This document shows, one piece after another, positions 1 to 8,334 of a DNA stretch of 64,000 bases. The translations under genes were made by a program, and so were the position numbers. The stretch is from assembly GCA_035648415.1 (NCBI GenBank), contig DASRLO010000071.1, positions 14,269 to 78,268 on the forward strand, written 5' to 3'. Position 1 is the stretch's first letter. Each line of letters starts with the position of its first letter. The stretch is from DATARH01 sp035648415 (GTDB taxonomy: Bacteria > Pseudomonadota > Alphaproteobacteria > ATCC43930 > CGMCC-115725). The notes beneath the pieces are model-generated. The model saw only the letters and a list, made by a program, of their open reading frames with translations, searched no databases and was not told the origin of the DNA.

Positions 1-1285
1 TCTCGATGTAGCCGCCATGGGCGAGCTTTGGCCCGTAGATCATCGGCGTGCCCGCCTTGGCCGCGTTCCTGAGGCGGAACTCGACCGGGTCCAAGCCGAT
101 CTTCTTGGCGCACATGTCGAGCACGCTCTCGACCGCGAAGGCCGAGATCGGCGAGCCGGGCGCCCGGTAGGCGGCCGATTTCGGCCGGTTGCAGACGACG
201 TCGTAGCCGGTGGTGTGGGCGTTCTCGATCTCGTACGGGGCGAAGGCGCAAAGGCAGGCGTTCATCACCGGCGAGCCGGGGAAGGCGCCGGCCTGGAACT
301 TGAAGACGCCCTCGGCGGCGGTGATCTTGCCGTCCTTCTTGACGCCGATCTTGACCTTCATCGACGAGCCCGAGGTCGGGCCGGAGGCCTTGAACACCTC
401 GTCGCGGCTCATCACGATCTTGACCGGGCGGCCGGTCTTCTTGGACAGCAAGGTCGCGACCGGCTCGATGTAGACGACGGTCTTGCCGCCGAACCCGCCG
501 CCGATCTCGGCCGGGGTGACGCGCAAATCGCCGATCTGCATGTTGAGCAGCTTCGCGGTCAGCGCGCGGACGACGAAATGGCCCTGACTCGACGCCCAGA
601 TCTCGCCCTGGCCGTCGGCCTCGACCTTCGCGATCGTCGCGTGCGGCTCGATATAGGCCTGGTGCACCGCCGCGGTCTTAAATTCCTTCTCGATCACGAC
701 ATCGGCCTCGGCGAAACCCTTCTCGACATCGCCGATCGCGAAGTCGAGCCGCTTCGAGACGTTCGACGGCTTGGTCGGCGCCGGCTCGACGCCGCGGGTG
801 ATCATGTCATCGAAGAGCAGCGGCGCGTTCTCGGCCATGGCGTCGTCGACGTCGATGACGTGGGGCAGCACCTCGTAATCGATCTCGATGAGCTCGGCCG
901 CTTCCTCGGCGACCTCCTTGCTGATCGCGGCGACGGCGGCGACGGCATGACCCTCGTATAGCGTCTTCTCGCGCGCCATGACGTTGCGCGTCACATGCCA
1001 GAAATTGACCGCGACGCGCTCCGGGCCGATGTACTCGAATTTGTGGTCGGGGAAGTCGGCGCCGGTGATCACCGCCTTGACCCCGGGCAGCGCTTTGGCC
1101 TTGTCGGTATTGATCGAGCGGATGCGCGCATGGGCGTGCGGCGAGCGCAGCACCTTGCCGTAGAGCGCGCCCGGATACGACATGTCGGCGCCGTACATCG
1201 CGCGCCCCGTGACCTTCGGCACGCCATCCGGACGGATCGGCCGAGTTCCTACCCATTTATAGCGAGAGGGCGCGACATCGTTCAC
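1..1285 (-). CDS. Xanthine dehydrogenase-family molybdopterin-binding subunit, 3' end cut by window
   Basis: Large subunit of a molybdenum hydroxylase (xanthine dehydrogenase / aldehyde oxidase / CO dehydrogenase superfamily), which binds the molybdopterin cofactor and substrate. The reading frame starts at GTG 1285, 8 nt after an AGGAG ribosome site, and stays open to the window edge, giving 428 residues. It begins with the family N-terminus (KWVGTRPIRPDGVPKVTG, LRSPHAHARI), then shows the Mo-cofactor glycine loop EIGGGFGGK and later AYRAPGSP, typical of xanthine dehydrogenase-like members rather than the AYRCSF loop of true CO dehydrogenase. The C-terminal cofactor domain lies outside. The FAD and iron-sulfur subunits are not visible here. 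Substrate is unknown. Confidence 0.9.
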   Translation of the reverse strand, partial: MNDVAPSRYKWVGTRPIRPDGVPKVTGRAMYGADMSYPGALYGKVLRSPHAHARIRSINTDKAKALPGVKAVITGADFPDHKFEYIGPERVAVNFWHVTRNVMAREKTLYEGHAVAAVAAISKEVAEEAAELIEIDYEVLPHVIDVDDAMAENAPLLFDDMITRGVEPAPTKPSNVSKRLDFAIGDVEKGFAEADVVIEKEFKTAAVHQAYIEPHATIAKVEADGQGEIWASSQGHFVVRALTAKLLNMQIGDLRVTPAEIGGGFGGKTVVYIEPVATLLSKKTGRPVKIVMSRDEVFKASGPTSGSSMKVKIGVKKDGKITAAEGVFKFQAGAFPGSPVMNACLCAFAPYEIENAHTTGYDVVCNRPKSAAYRAPGSPISAFAVESVLDMCAKKIGLDPVEFRLRNAAKAGTPMIYGPKLAHGGYIE

Positions 1286-1874
1286 GGCGGTATCTCCTCA
1301 GTGAGACAAAATCTCTGGCGGAGAGTTTAGCCCCCGCGTACGGCCCAGACAAATAGAAGTCGGCGGTGAAGCCTGCGCTCTTTGTCGCCATGCGTCTCGC
1401 CGTCATGCCGGCGAAGATAATCGGCGTTTATTCTCATCGTGTCCCCGGTCATATCCCACCGGTCATGTCCCACCGGCTCCATAGCCGTCGGGAGTTCCAG
1501 ATTTGTTGGGTGGGGTAGCGGGTTGCGGCAAGCTCAATCGTAGCTTGCATCCCGGCTTTTTGGGTACGGTTAGTCCAATATCGCCATGACTTCCGGCGGC
1601 GTGCGAGAGAAACGGCCGCCGTCAGCGTCGTATGCAGCCATGGTCTCTCGCACTTCGCCGTTCCGCGGCGGCGATCGATCGTTGATGCAACAAGATCGCG
1701 GACGGTACGTCTTATCCTGTGGCTGCAGGTTCCCTGCAAGATCAGGGAAAGCAGGTCGGCGCGGCGTCCCGGTTTGCGCCGGAGGGGGACGGCCCGGTTT
1801 TCAGCGCTCGTTAACGTGCGGCGCCGACAATCGCCGATGACGCATTCAAGGCGGGTGCGAGACGCGGACGAGCG
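1286..1874. other. 589-bp intergenic region, no convincing gene
   Basis: No open frame here has codon use or a recognisable product that convinces. It holds a two-copy 14-bp tandem repeat (GGTCATATCCCACC then GGTCATGTCCCACC, 1447-1474) and a small inverted repeat, TTCCCTG-6 nt-CAGGGAA, at 1730-1749. A minus-strand 22-codon frame near 1570-1640 (starting MAAYDADGG) could be a peptide or a gene remnant but has no support. Divergent promoters for the flanking genes are expected here; I could not place them. Confidence 0.5.
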
Positions 1875-2417
1875 ATGGAACGGAACAAGTGGGACACCGC
1901 GATCCGCTGCCTGGAGGTCGCGCTGCATCCCAACACCAGCGACAACGAGGCGATCGCCGGCGTCAACGGCTTCCGGCGCACCGCCGAGGGCGCGCCGCTC
2001 AGCGAAATCTGCGTCGAGTTCGCCGGCGGCTCGCCCGACGCGGGCGAGCCGGCCGAGAGGATCGGCCGGGAAAACCTCGATCTGCGCCGCCGGCTCGAAC
2101 GCGAGCGGCAAAGCCAGCTCGCCGCGCTCCAGCGCCTGCACGAGGCGGAGCGGCTAATCCACGAACTGAGCGAGGAAATTCGCGCCGAACAGCGGAGCTT
2201 CGCCGATTTCCGCTCGGCCTCCGAGCAGATCGTCGGCGGCCTGAAGGACGAGAATTTCGACCTGCGCGGGGCGCTCGAAGACGCTCGCACCGCGCCCCGG
2301 CGCACGACGGCCTCGCCCTTCCGCGACGTCCTCGCCGCGGCATTGGGCGAGGCCCCGCAGGAGATTGGCTCAGCCGCGCCATCCAGCCCGCCGCCGCGCC
2401 ATCCCTGGACGGCGTGA
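1875..2417 (+). CDS. Hypothetical coiled-coil protein
   Basis: Unrecognised protein of 180 residues. The first 45 residues (WDTAIRCLEVALHPNTSDNE, then NGFRR) look like a short helical domain that processes a run of small sites, similar in feel to the DUF2786 type but not assignable. Residues about 60-130 are rich in Arg/Glu/Leu heptads (LRRRLERERQ, LHEAERLIHELSEEI) and should form a coiled coil. The tail is Pro/Ala-rich. No signal peptide or membrane segment. Its end lies 8 bp from the end of the convergent LLM gene. Codon use matches the neighbours, so it is probably a real gene; function unknown. Confidence 0.6.
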   Translation: MERNKWDTAIRCLEVALHPNTSDNEAIAGVNGFRRTAEGAPLSEICVEFAGGSPDAGEPAERIGRENLDLRRRLERERQSQLAALQRLHEAERLIHELSEEIRAEQRSFADFRSASEQIVGGLKDENFDLRGALEDARTAPRRTTASPFRDVLAAALGEAPQEIGSAAPSSPPPRHPWTA

Positions 2418-2425
2418 GCGCGGAT

Positions 2426-3463
2426 TTATTTGGCGGCGTCGGCCAGGCGCGGCTCACCGGCGAAATGCGGCATGATCTCGCGGGCGAACCGGCGGATGTT
2501 CTTGATCGCACCGCCGAAATTGACGATCACGTACTCGGCGCCGCCGTCGCGCAGCGTTTCGAGCTTGCGGGCGATCTGGTCGGGCGTGCCGAAGATCGCG
2601 GTGGCGTCGCATAATTTGCGCATCTCGGCATCGTTGTGGACAAAGCGCTCGCGGTCGTCGCCCGGCTTCTCGGCCAGCTTGTTGATCCGCACATGGCCTT
2701 GCAGGCGCCGCACCTGCGCCGCCTCCAGCTCCTCGGGCGTGTCGGCGAAATGCACGGCGCGGGCGATGCCAACCTCCATCGGGTCGTACTCGCGGCCGCG
2801 CGCGGCCACGTCCTGCTTGAACTGGGCGACGTGGCGGACGACGTCCTCCAGCAGATCGTACTGACCGAGCAGGAGGTTGTAGCCGCGCTCGGCGACCTGG
2901 CGCACCGAGCGCTCCGACCCGGCGCCCATCCAGAACGGCGGGTGCGGGCGCGCCGCCGGCGGCGGCTCGACAATGACGTTGTCGAATTGCCAGAACTTGC
3001 CCTTGTGGCTGAACTTCTCGTTGCTGGTGAAGGCCTTGGTGATGACCGCCATCGACTCGTCGAAGCGCGCGTCGGCCTCCGCCATCGGCATCGCGAAGCC
3101 GGCGAACTCGTTGTAGCGGTAGCCCTTGCCGACGCCGAAATCGAGCCGCCCGCCGCTGAGCAGGTCGAGCGTCGCGGCCTGCTCGGCGAGCAGCACCGGG
3201 TTGTGCCAGGGCAGCACCAAGACCGCGGTGCCGAGGCGCAAGGTCGTGGTGCGCGCGCCCAGCCAGGTCAGCAAATTGAGGCTCGCCGAGACCTGGCCGA
3301 ACCCGGTGAAATGGTGCTCGACCACAAAGGTCGAGTGGAAGCCGAGCGCCTCGGCCTCGATATTGTTGTCGATCCATTCGCGGAAGCCCTGACTGCTGTC
3401 GGTCAGTTCGGCGCCCGGTTCCGGCCGCTTCGCCTGGGCGCTGCCGAAGAGTCCAAACCGCAT
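2426..3463 (-). CDS. LLM-class flavin-dependent oxidoreductase
   Basis: Luciferase-like TIM-barrel monooxygenase of 345 residues using reduced FMN (or F420) on an unidentified substrate. Typical elements are the N-terminal strand MRFGLFGSAQ, FVVEHHFTGFG, the GTAVLVLPWHNPVLLAEQ segment, the SGGRLDFGVGKGYRYNEF phosphate-site region, and MGAGSERSVRQVAERGYNLL. The start at ATG 3463 was preferred over an upstream in-frame ATG because the enzyme fold begins there and a GGGAG site sits 9 nt upstream. It is divergent from an amidohydrolase gene, a pairing often seen in catabolic loci, but no pathway can be named. Confidence 0.9.
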   Translation of the reverse strand: MRFGLFGSAQAKRPEPGAELTDSSQGFREWIDNNIEAEALGFHSTFVVEHHFTGFGQVSASLNLLTWLGARTTTLRLGTAVLVLPWHNPVLLAEQAATLDLLSGGRLDFGVGKGYRYNEFAGFAMPMAEADARFDESMAVITKAFTSNEKFSHKGKFWQFDNVIVEPPPAARPHPPFWMGAGSERSVRQVAERGYNLLLGQYDLLEDVVRHVAQFKQDVAARGREYDPMEVGIARAVHFADTPEELEAAQVRRLQGHVRINKLAEKPGDDRERFVHNDAEMRKLCDATAIFGTPDQIARKLETLRDGGAEYVIVNFGGAIKNIRRFAREIMPHFAGEPRLADAAK

Positions 3464-3569
3464 CTGCACGTGCTCCCGTTGGCCTTGGTCAAAGGTAAGA
3501 GCGGCATGGCGATATTCAAAATGCCGGTTTTCTATCGCGGCCATAGCAAAGCAGCATGGGCGGCGTTTT

Positions 3570-3690
3570 CATTGCGAGGAGCGCGGCGACGCGGCAATCC
3601 CAATTGGGCGAGGGCTAGGCGGGCCTAGATTGCTTCGCGTAGTTTATCCTCGGGCCGGCCGGAGGTCGGACCCGTGGGCTCGCAATGACA
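3570..3690. repeat. Dispersed intergenic inverted-repeat element
   Basis: The gap between two divergent genes contains ATTGCGAGGAGCGCGGCGAC (3571 on) at one end and its partial complement CTCGCAATGACA (3679-3690) at the other, with GCGGCAATCC and GATTGCTTCGCG inside. This is the layout of the common alphaproteobacterial 'attgcgag...ctcgcaatgac' interspersed repeat. A shorter palindromic relative lies at 51117-51152. Confidence 0.6.
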
Positions 3691-3716
3691 GGACATCAAT
3701 TTCCGCGGAGGACGCC

Positions 3717-4550
3717 ATGCTGATCGTCGACTCGCAAATCCACATCTGGGAAAACGGCAAGATGTCGGCGCATCACCGGCAGATCCCGACCTACGACGTC
3801 GATGACGCGCTGGCCGAGATGAAGGAGGCCGGGGTCGATGCCGCGGTGCTCCACCCGCCTTCGTCGCTCGGTGAGGCGGTCAATGTGCAGGCGATCGAGG
3901 CGGTCAAGGCGCATCCCGACAAATTCTGCATCCTCGGACATTTCGATCTCGAAGCGCCGAACAAGGAAGCGATCGTCCGCGACTGGCGCTCGCGGCCGGG
4001 CATGGTCGGGTTTCGCTTCACCTTCAACCAGGAGCACCAGAAGCGGTATTGGACAGACGGGTCGCTCGACTGGTTCTGGGACGCCTGCGAAAAGCAGGGT
4101 TCTGTGGTCGGCCTCCTGGCCGGCGGCCACATGACGGAATTCGGCAAGATCGCCGAGAGCCACCCCGGGCTCAAGATGCACATCGACCATCTGGGGCGGC
4201 ACGGCGGCGGCGCCGGCGGCACCGACGACGCGGCCTGGGCCGACCTGCCCGACATGCTGGCGCTCGCCAAGCTGCCCAATGTCGGGGTCAAGATGTCGGG
4301 CGCGCCCAGCTATTCGAGCGCGCCTTACCCCTACAAGAACATCCACGGCTACCTGCGGCGGATCTTCGACGCGTTCGGCCCCCACCGCTGCTTCTGGGGC
4401 ACCGACATCACCCGCATGCCGTGCAGCTACCGGCAATGCGTGACGATGTTTACCGACGAGTTGTCCTGGCTGCAGGACAAGGACAAGGAACTGGTGATGG
4501 GCCGCGCGGTCTGCGAATGGCTCGGCTGGAAACACCCGGCGCTGGGTTAG
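3717..4550 (+). CDS. Amidohydrolase family 2 (metal-dependent hydrolase)
   Basis: Predicted TIM-barrel hydrolase of 277 residues in the amidohydrolase-2 group (lactonases, decarboxylases and hydrolases of ring-cleavage products). Start ATG 3717 follows GGAGG by 5 nt. The first strand carries DSQIHIW in place of the more usual D-x-H-x-H, so one His ligand is Gln, as in some lactonase-like members. GFRFTF, the central HIDHLGRHGG (metal His) and WGTDITRMPC with the conserved barrel Asp are present. It is divergent from an LLM oxidoreductase. Substrate unknown. Confidence 0.88.
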   Translation: MLIVDSQIHIWENGKMSAHHRQIPTYDVDDALAEMKEAGVDAAVLHPPSSLGEAVNVQAIEAVKAHPDKFCILGHFDLEAPNKEAIVRDWRSRPGMVGFRFTFNQEHQKRYWTDGSLDWFWDACEKQGSVVGLLAGGHMTEFGKIAESHPGLKMHIDHLGRHGGGAGGTDDAAWADLPDMLALAKLPNVGVKMSGAPSYSSAPYPYKNIHGYLRRIFDAFGPHRCFWGTDITRMPCSYRQCVTMFTDELSWLQDKDKELVMGRAVCEWLGWKHPALG

Positions 4551-4638
4551 GCAACCCCGATCCCCGTGATTTTGCGCCGATGACGCCGGTCGCGAATGTT
4601 GCTATTGTGGCCGTCCTCACCGTTGCCGGGGAAAGACC

Positions 4639-4893
4639 ATGATCGGTCCGCCGGGGTTGCCGAAGAGCGGACGCCGCGATTTTAGCCGGGTGCGCTCGCG
4701 CGAGCAGGAAAGCGTCTGGAAATGGGCCGCCGGGCTTTATCTCGCCGGCGTGCTCGCGCATTTCAGCCACCACATGGCCTTCGATCTTCCCGCTGACGGG
4801 ATCGACCCGTCGCTTGGTATCGCGCTGCACAGCGCGCCCACCAGCCTTGTCTGGCCCGTCGATGCGATCGAGACGCTGATCGACCGCAGCTGA
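4639..4893 (+). CDS. Small hypothetical protein with one membrane segment
   Basis: 84-residue unrecognised protein. A charged N-terminus (RRDFSRVRSREQES) is followed by one likely membrane helix (WAAGLYLAGVLAHF), then a short polar tail with PADGIDPSLGIALHS. The ATG follows GGGGAAAG by about 5 nt. The gene converges with the next one, leaving 19 bp between stops. Support is only coding-like composition, so it may not be expressed. Confidence 0.45.
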   Translation: MIGPPGLPKSGRRDFSRVRSREQESVWKWAAGLYLAGVLAHFSHHMAFDLPADGIDPSLGIALHSAPTSLVWPVDAIETLIDRS

Positions 4894-4912
4894 CCCTCGG
4901 AGAGCGCGAGGA

Positions 4913-5353
4913 TCAGCGCGGACCGGCGCGTCTGCGCGCGCGGGCGCGCAGGAACCGGTAACATACCGCGATGGCCAGCAGCACGCCGAGCGCGCCGAAC
5001 ACGAGGTACGGCGACAGGCCGCGCCCTTCCCCGCCGGAGCCGCCGGTATCGCCGCCGACGCGCACCATCGATCGCGCGACTTCGCCGGCGGTGCGCGCCT
5101 CGACCGTCCACAGCCCGTCGCGGTCGGTGCCGAATTCGAATTTGCCGTCCTTGTCGGTCTTCCCGGTCTTGACCGGATGGGTGAGATCGCCCGGCGCGAA
5201 AACCCGCACCTCGGCATCCGGCATCGGCTTGCCGTCGGCGGTGGCGAATTGCACGGTGACCTCGTGCGTGGCAAAGAGGTCGAGCGCGGCGGCCGGCGAC
5301 TTGCACAGCAAGAGCGTGGCGAAAGCGAGGGCGAGGAGGCGGGCGATCGGCAT
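4913..5353 (-). CDS. Exported, membrane-anchored protein with carboxypeptidase-regulatory-like domain
   Basis: 146-residue protein with a signal peptide (MPIARLLALAFATLLLCKSP, cleavage near AAALD), then a beta-sandwich-like module (VTVQFATADGKPMPDAEVRV, KTGKTDKDGKFEF, DGLWTVEA) like the nickel-transport-associated or carboxypeptidase-regulatory Ig folds, a Gly-rich linker, and a C-terminal helix (YLVFGALGVLLAIAVCY) ending in an Arg cluster. The domain should sit in the periplasm. It is divergent from the reductase gene with only 27 bp between starts. Partner unknown; cobalt/nickel uptake loci carry similar modules but none is nearby. Confidence 0.7.
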   Translation of the reverse strand: MPIARLLALAFATLLLCKSPAAALDLFATHEVTVQFATADGKPMPDAEVRVFAPGDLTHPVKTGKTDKDGKFEFGTDRDGLWTVEARTAGEVARSMVRVGGDTGGSGGEGRGLSPYLVFGALGVLLAIAVCYRFLRARARRRAGPR

Positions 5354-5380
5354 CGCCCGGCACGGAAACAGGGATCGAGG

Positions 5381-6373
5381 ATGAAGACAACGATCTTCGG
5401 GGTGGGCGCGGTCGGTGGGCATCTGGCGGCGCGGCTCGGCGCCGCCGGCGCCGATGTGTCGGCGGTGATGCGCGGCGCGCAGCTCGCCGCGGTGCGGGAG
5501 CGCGGGATCACGCTGCAGATCGCCGAGGAGCGCTACCACGCCCGCATCCGCGCCACCGACCGGCCGGAGGAATTGGGGCCGCAGGACCTCGTCATCGTCG
5601 CGGTCAAATCCTCGGTGCTCGCCGCGCTGGCCTCGTCGATCGCGACGCTGGTCGGTCCCGACACCAGCGTCGTCTTCGCGATGAACGGCATCCCTTGGTG
5701 GTACCTCTACCGCGCCGATGCGAACGCGCCGTCGCCCGATCTGTCGCGGCTCGACCCCGAGGGCGCGCTGGCCCGCGAGATCGGCCACGAGCGGGTCATC
5801 GGCTGCATGATCAACTCGGCTAACGAGGTGATCGAACCCGGCGTCGTCCGCAATTCGCCGATGACCAAGAACAAGTTCACCCTCGGCGAGCCCGACGGCA
5901 CGATGTCGCGCCGCATCCAGGCGATCTCGGCCGAGCTGGAACGCCATGGCCTCGCCGCGCCGATCACCGAGAACATCCGTGTCGAGATCTGGGACAAGCT
6001 GCTGCGCAACCTCTCGACCAGCCCGATCTGCGCCCTGACCGGCGAGCCGATCGGCGTCATCGGCCGCCATCCCGAGCTGCTGGCGCTGAGCCAGGACCTG
6101 ATGCGCCAGGGGCTGGCGGTCGCCAAGGCGCACGGCATCGATGTCGAGGACAATTTCAAGAACTCCTACGGCACCCGCCCGACTTCGTCGCACAAATCGT
6201 CGATGCTGCAGGATTTCGAGCGAAACCGGCCGCCGGAGATCGACGGCATTCTAACGTCAATCCAAGCCTTCGCCCGCGCCGCCGATGTCGCGACCCCGAC
6301 GGTCGATGCCGTGACGGCGCTGGTCATCGAGAAGGCGCGCCGCATGGGGTTGTATCCCGCGGCGGAATGGTGA
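5381..6373 (+). CDS. 2-dehydropantoate 2-reductase family (ketopantoate reductase-like)
   Basis: 330-residue NADPH-dependent reductase of the ApbA/PanE family. Residues 1-15 form the Rossmann fingerprint (MKTTIFGVGAVGGHLAARLG, G-x-G-x-x-G). The middle has DLVIVAVKSS and VVFAMNGIPWW, and the C-terminal helical domain has the catalytic-lysine helix ENIRVEIWDKLLRNLS and the final substrate Ser/Glu region near RPPEIDGI. In pantothenate synthesis the enzyme makes pantoate, but many alphaproteobacterial paralogs act on other 2-oxo acids; with no panB/panC nearby I leave out the symbol. The stop is followed 9 bp later by the GTG of the IS-split membrane gene, suggesting one former transcription unit. 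Confidence 0.88.
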   Translation: MKTTIFGVGAVGGHLAARLGAAGADVSAVMRGAQLAAVRERGITLQIAEERYHARIRATDRPEELGPQDLVIVAVKSSVLAALASSIATLVGPDTSVVFAMNGIPWWYLYRADANAPSPDLSRLDPEGALAREIGHERVIGCMINSANEVIEPGVVRNSPMTKNKFTLGEPDGTMSRRIQAISAELERHGLAAPITENIRVEIWDKLLRNLSTSPICALTGEPIGVIGRHPELLALSQDLMRQGLAVAKAHGIDVEDNFKNSYGTRPTSSHKSSMLQDFERNRPPEIDGILTSIQAFARAADVATPTVDAVTALVIEKARRMGLYPAAEW

Positions 6374-6454
6374 ACCGCGCCAGTGCTGGTTCTCCTGATC
6401 CTCGCCTCGCTCGTCGACGGTCTGCTCGCCTTGCTGCTGATCGTGGTCTCGGGC

Positions 6455-6462
6455 TTTATCTT
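6455..6462. repeat. Left target-site duplication of the IS
   Basis: TTTATCTT immediately left of the IS; the identical 8 bp lie at 8447-8454. An 8-bp duplication is what is known for the IS1595 family. Confidence 0.93.
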
Positions 6463-6486
6463 GCCGATTATCCCTTTGACAAAGGG
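6463..6486 (+). repeat. Left terminal inverted repeat (IRL)
   Basis: 24 bp identical to the reverse complement of 8423-8446. It starts GCCGATTATCCC and ends TTTGACAAAGGG; the TTGACA inside serves as a -35 box. Confidence 0.95.
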
Positions 6487-6503
6487 TTATCAATCAGTAG
6501 AAT
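6476..6503 (+). promoter_or_regulatory. Inward sigma-70 promoter in the left IS end
   Basis: TTGACA (6476-6481), 16-nt spacer, TAGAAT (6498-6503). This is near consensus and 26 bp before the transposase start. The -35 lies wholly within the terminal repeat. Confidence 0.75.
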
Positions 6504-6529
6504 AGCGGCAGTTCACAAGGACTTCCGCC

Positions 6530-7474
6530 ATGACCGTCACCCTTACCGATCCGATCTTCAACGACGAGGACAACGCCCGCGACTATTTCGAGGCGATCCG
6601 CTGGCCGGATGGCGTGACGTGCTGCCATTGCGGAAACACCAACAGCGCTCGCATCTATCCAATTGCCGCCAACCCGGCAAAGAAAGTCCGCGCGGGTTTG
6701 TACGAGTGCCAGGAGTGCCACGGCCAGTTCACCGTTCGCACTGGCGGCGTCATGGAAAGCAGCCATGTCCCGCTAACGAAATGGGCGCTGGCTTATCGCT
6801 TCATGGCGTCGTCAAAGAAGGGGATGAGCGCGCACCAGCTGCATCGCTCAATCGGCGTCACCTACAAAACCGCATGGTTCATGTGGCACCGCATCCGCGA
6901 GGCGATGCGCGAAGATGTCATGCCGCCGATGGGCGGCGAAGGCAAAGTGGTAGAGGCTGACGAAACTTTCATCGGGCCGAGCCGCTCCGTCTTCATCAAC
7001 GGCAAAGGCTGGCAGAAGGCGCGCGGCCCAGCTGGCAAGCGCACGGTCGTTACGCTCGTAGAGCGCGGCGGCATCGCGCGTTCGATCCATGCGGACAAAC
7101 TCGACGGCGCGACCATCGCCCAAATCCTTGCCGACAACGTGTCTCGCAAGAGCCGCCTGCATACCGATGAATCTCACCTGTATCGCAAGCCGGGCGCTGC
7201 CTTTGCGGCGCACGAGAGCGTCAATCACTCCAATAAGGAATATGCCCGCGAAGACGTAACTACGAACACGGTTGAAGGGTTCTTTTCGATCTTCAAGCGC
7301 GGCATGACCGGCGTGTACCAGCACTGCGGAGAGCAGCATTTACAGCGCTACCTAGACGAATTCGATTTCCGGTATTCCAACCGCGCCGCACTCGGCATTG
7401 ACGATAGCGAGCGCACCCGCCGCGCGATCAAAGGCGGCGATGGCAAGCGGTTGACCTATCGACCTGCTCGTTGA
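6530..7474 (+). CDS. IS1595-family (ISXO2-like) transposase
   Basis: 314-residue DDE-type transposase. The N-terminus has a zinc ribbon (CCHCG at about 31-35 and CQEC at 60-63), then a helix-turn-helix-like region (SAHQLHRSIGVTYKTAW). The catalytic core has the first Asp in VEADETFIG (about D144), the second in LHTDESH (about D213) and NTVEGFFSIFKRG (N246/E249 and K256), matching the DD(N/E)K arrangement of this family. The start has AAGGA 8 nt upstream. The gene is full length with no frameshift, so the element may still be active. Confidence 0.96.
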   Translation: MTVTLTDPIFNDEDNARDYFEAIRWPDGVTCCHCGNTNSARIYPIAANPAKKVRAGLYECQECHGQFTVRTGGVMESSHVPLTKWALAYRFMASSKKGMSAHQLHRSIGVTYKTAWFMWHRIREAMREDVMPPMGGEGKVVEADETFIGPSRSVFINGKGWQKARGPAGKRTVVTLVERGGIARSIHADKLDGATIAQILADNVSRKSRLHTDESHLYRKPGAAFAAHESVNHSNKEYAREDVTTNTVEGFFSIFKRGMTGVYQHCGEQHLQRYLDEFDFRYSNRAALGIDDSERTRRAIKGGDGKRLTYRPAR

Positions 7475-7514
7475 GCGCAACCGGCATGAACGGGCGATTC
7501 GCAACCTGCGCCGG

Positions 7515-7691
7515 TTACTTCGCCTTCTTGGCTGTCTTTGATGTTGCCCTTTTAGGCGGCGATGACCGACCTGCCTTGCCGACCAGTTCCTTTTGCGGCT
7601 TGTATGGTGTCTCGAATGAGCGACGAATTGCATCGCGAGCGCGACGCTCCGCTTCGTCGTCGCTATACTCTTGAGCCGGATCAGGTGGCAT
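7515..7691 (-). CDS. Small basic IS cargo protein (58 aa)
   Basis: 58-residue protein starting MPPDPAQEYSDDEAERRARD and ending in a Lys-rich tail (TSKTAKKAK). The YSDDEAERR helix followed by a basic end resembles short companion proteins seen next to related transposases; function unknown. ATG 7691 has a good AGAGG site 7 nt upstream, and this decides the start. Its start codon overlaps that of the divergent 214-residue gene: the four bases CATG (7689-7692) give both. It could be a regulator of its neighbour or of transposition, which is inference. Confidence 0.65.
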   Translation of the reverse strand: MPPDPAQEYSDDEAERRARDAIRRSFETPYKPQKELVGKAGRSSPPKRATSKTAKKAK

Positions 7692-8334
7692 GGTCGGTTC
7701 CTCTACCGCCGACGGTTGGCCAATATACCTGCCAGGGCCTCGCGACGACATATTCGCAATTGGCGTAGTCGCTTTAACATATGGATTGCTGGAAAACATT
7801 CTGCGAGTGCTGTTTTCGTGCGTAGCTGATTTGAATGACTTTCAAGCTCTCGCAATATTTGAAAGAATGTCAAATGCGGGGCGCCTGGATTCTTTAAAAG
7901 ATATACTGAAGAAAACCACTATTTCGAAACCATTGAAAGAAAGAGTGCTACATTTTTGCTCGGCATTTGACATCTGTGCAGAAAATAGACACGGTATAAT
8001 GCACTCTCATTCTGGCGGTATTTATACTAGGGCCAATATCGAAGAAAGAGGTATTCTTATTACCAAATATACCAGAAAGGGTAATAAATTGGTTTGTGCG
8101 ATTTCTTTACAAGAGTTGCGTAATATTGCCGATAGCATGAACTGTTACGCTAGTTATGGCGCTTTATTATCTTCAGATATTGGTATATTTAAGAGGCTTC
8201 AGGCGCGCGGAAAGTCTGCTGACTTTGAACGTATGCCATTGCCCGGAATACCTCCCTTACCTGATGCTCTGAACTGGAAATCTCCAAAAGAGATTCTAGC
8301 CGAGCAATCCCGGCCTCAATCATCTCCGGAGTGA
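7690..8334 (+). CDS. IS cargo protein with HEPN-like R-x4-H motif (214 aa)
   Basis: AT-rich gene with codon use unlike the chromosome around it. The product is mostly helical: IFAIGVVALTYGLLENILRV forms the first amphipathic helix and LKERVLHFCSAFDICAENRH leads into ENRHGIMH (R100-x4-H105). A Y..LE..L helix followed later by R-x(4-6)-H is the general layout of HEPN domains, many of which are RNases in toxin-antitoxin and defence systems; others are inactive. I infer a HEPN-like fold from motif and helix pattern only. The start is uncertain: ATG 7690 overlaps the divergent gene. The 3' end overlaps an antisense gene by 146 bp. Confidence 0.7.
   Translation: MVGSSTADGWPIYLPGPRDDIFAIGVVALTYGLLENILRVLFSCVADLNDFQALAIFERMSNAGRLDSLKDILKKTTISKPLKERVLHFCSAFDICAENRHGIMHSHSGGIYTRANIEERGILITKYTRKGNKLVCAISLQELRNIADSMNCYASYGALLSSDIGIFKRLQARGKSADFERMPLPGIPPLPDALNWKSPKEILAEQSRPQSSPE

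Noticed and set aside
1586..1840. 84-codon plus-strand frame in the first intergenic region
   Set aside because: No ribosome site, atypical composition and no recognisable product.
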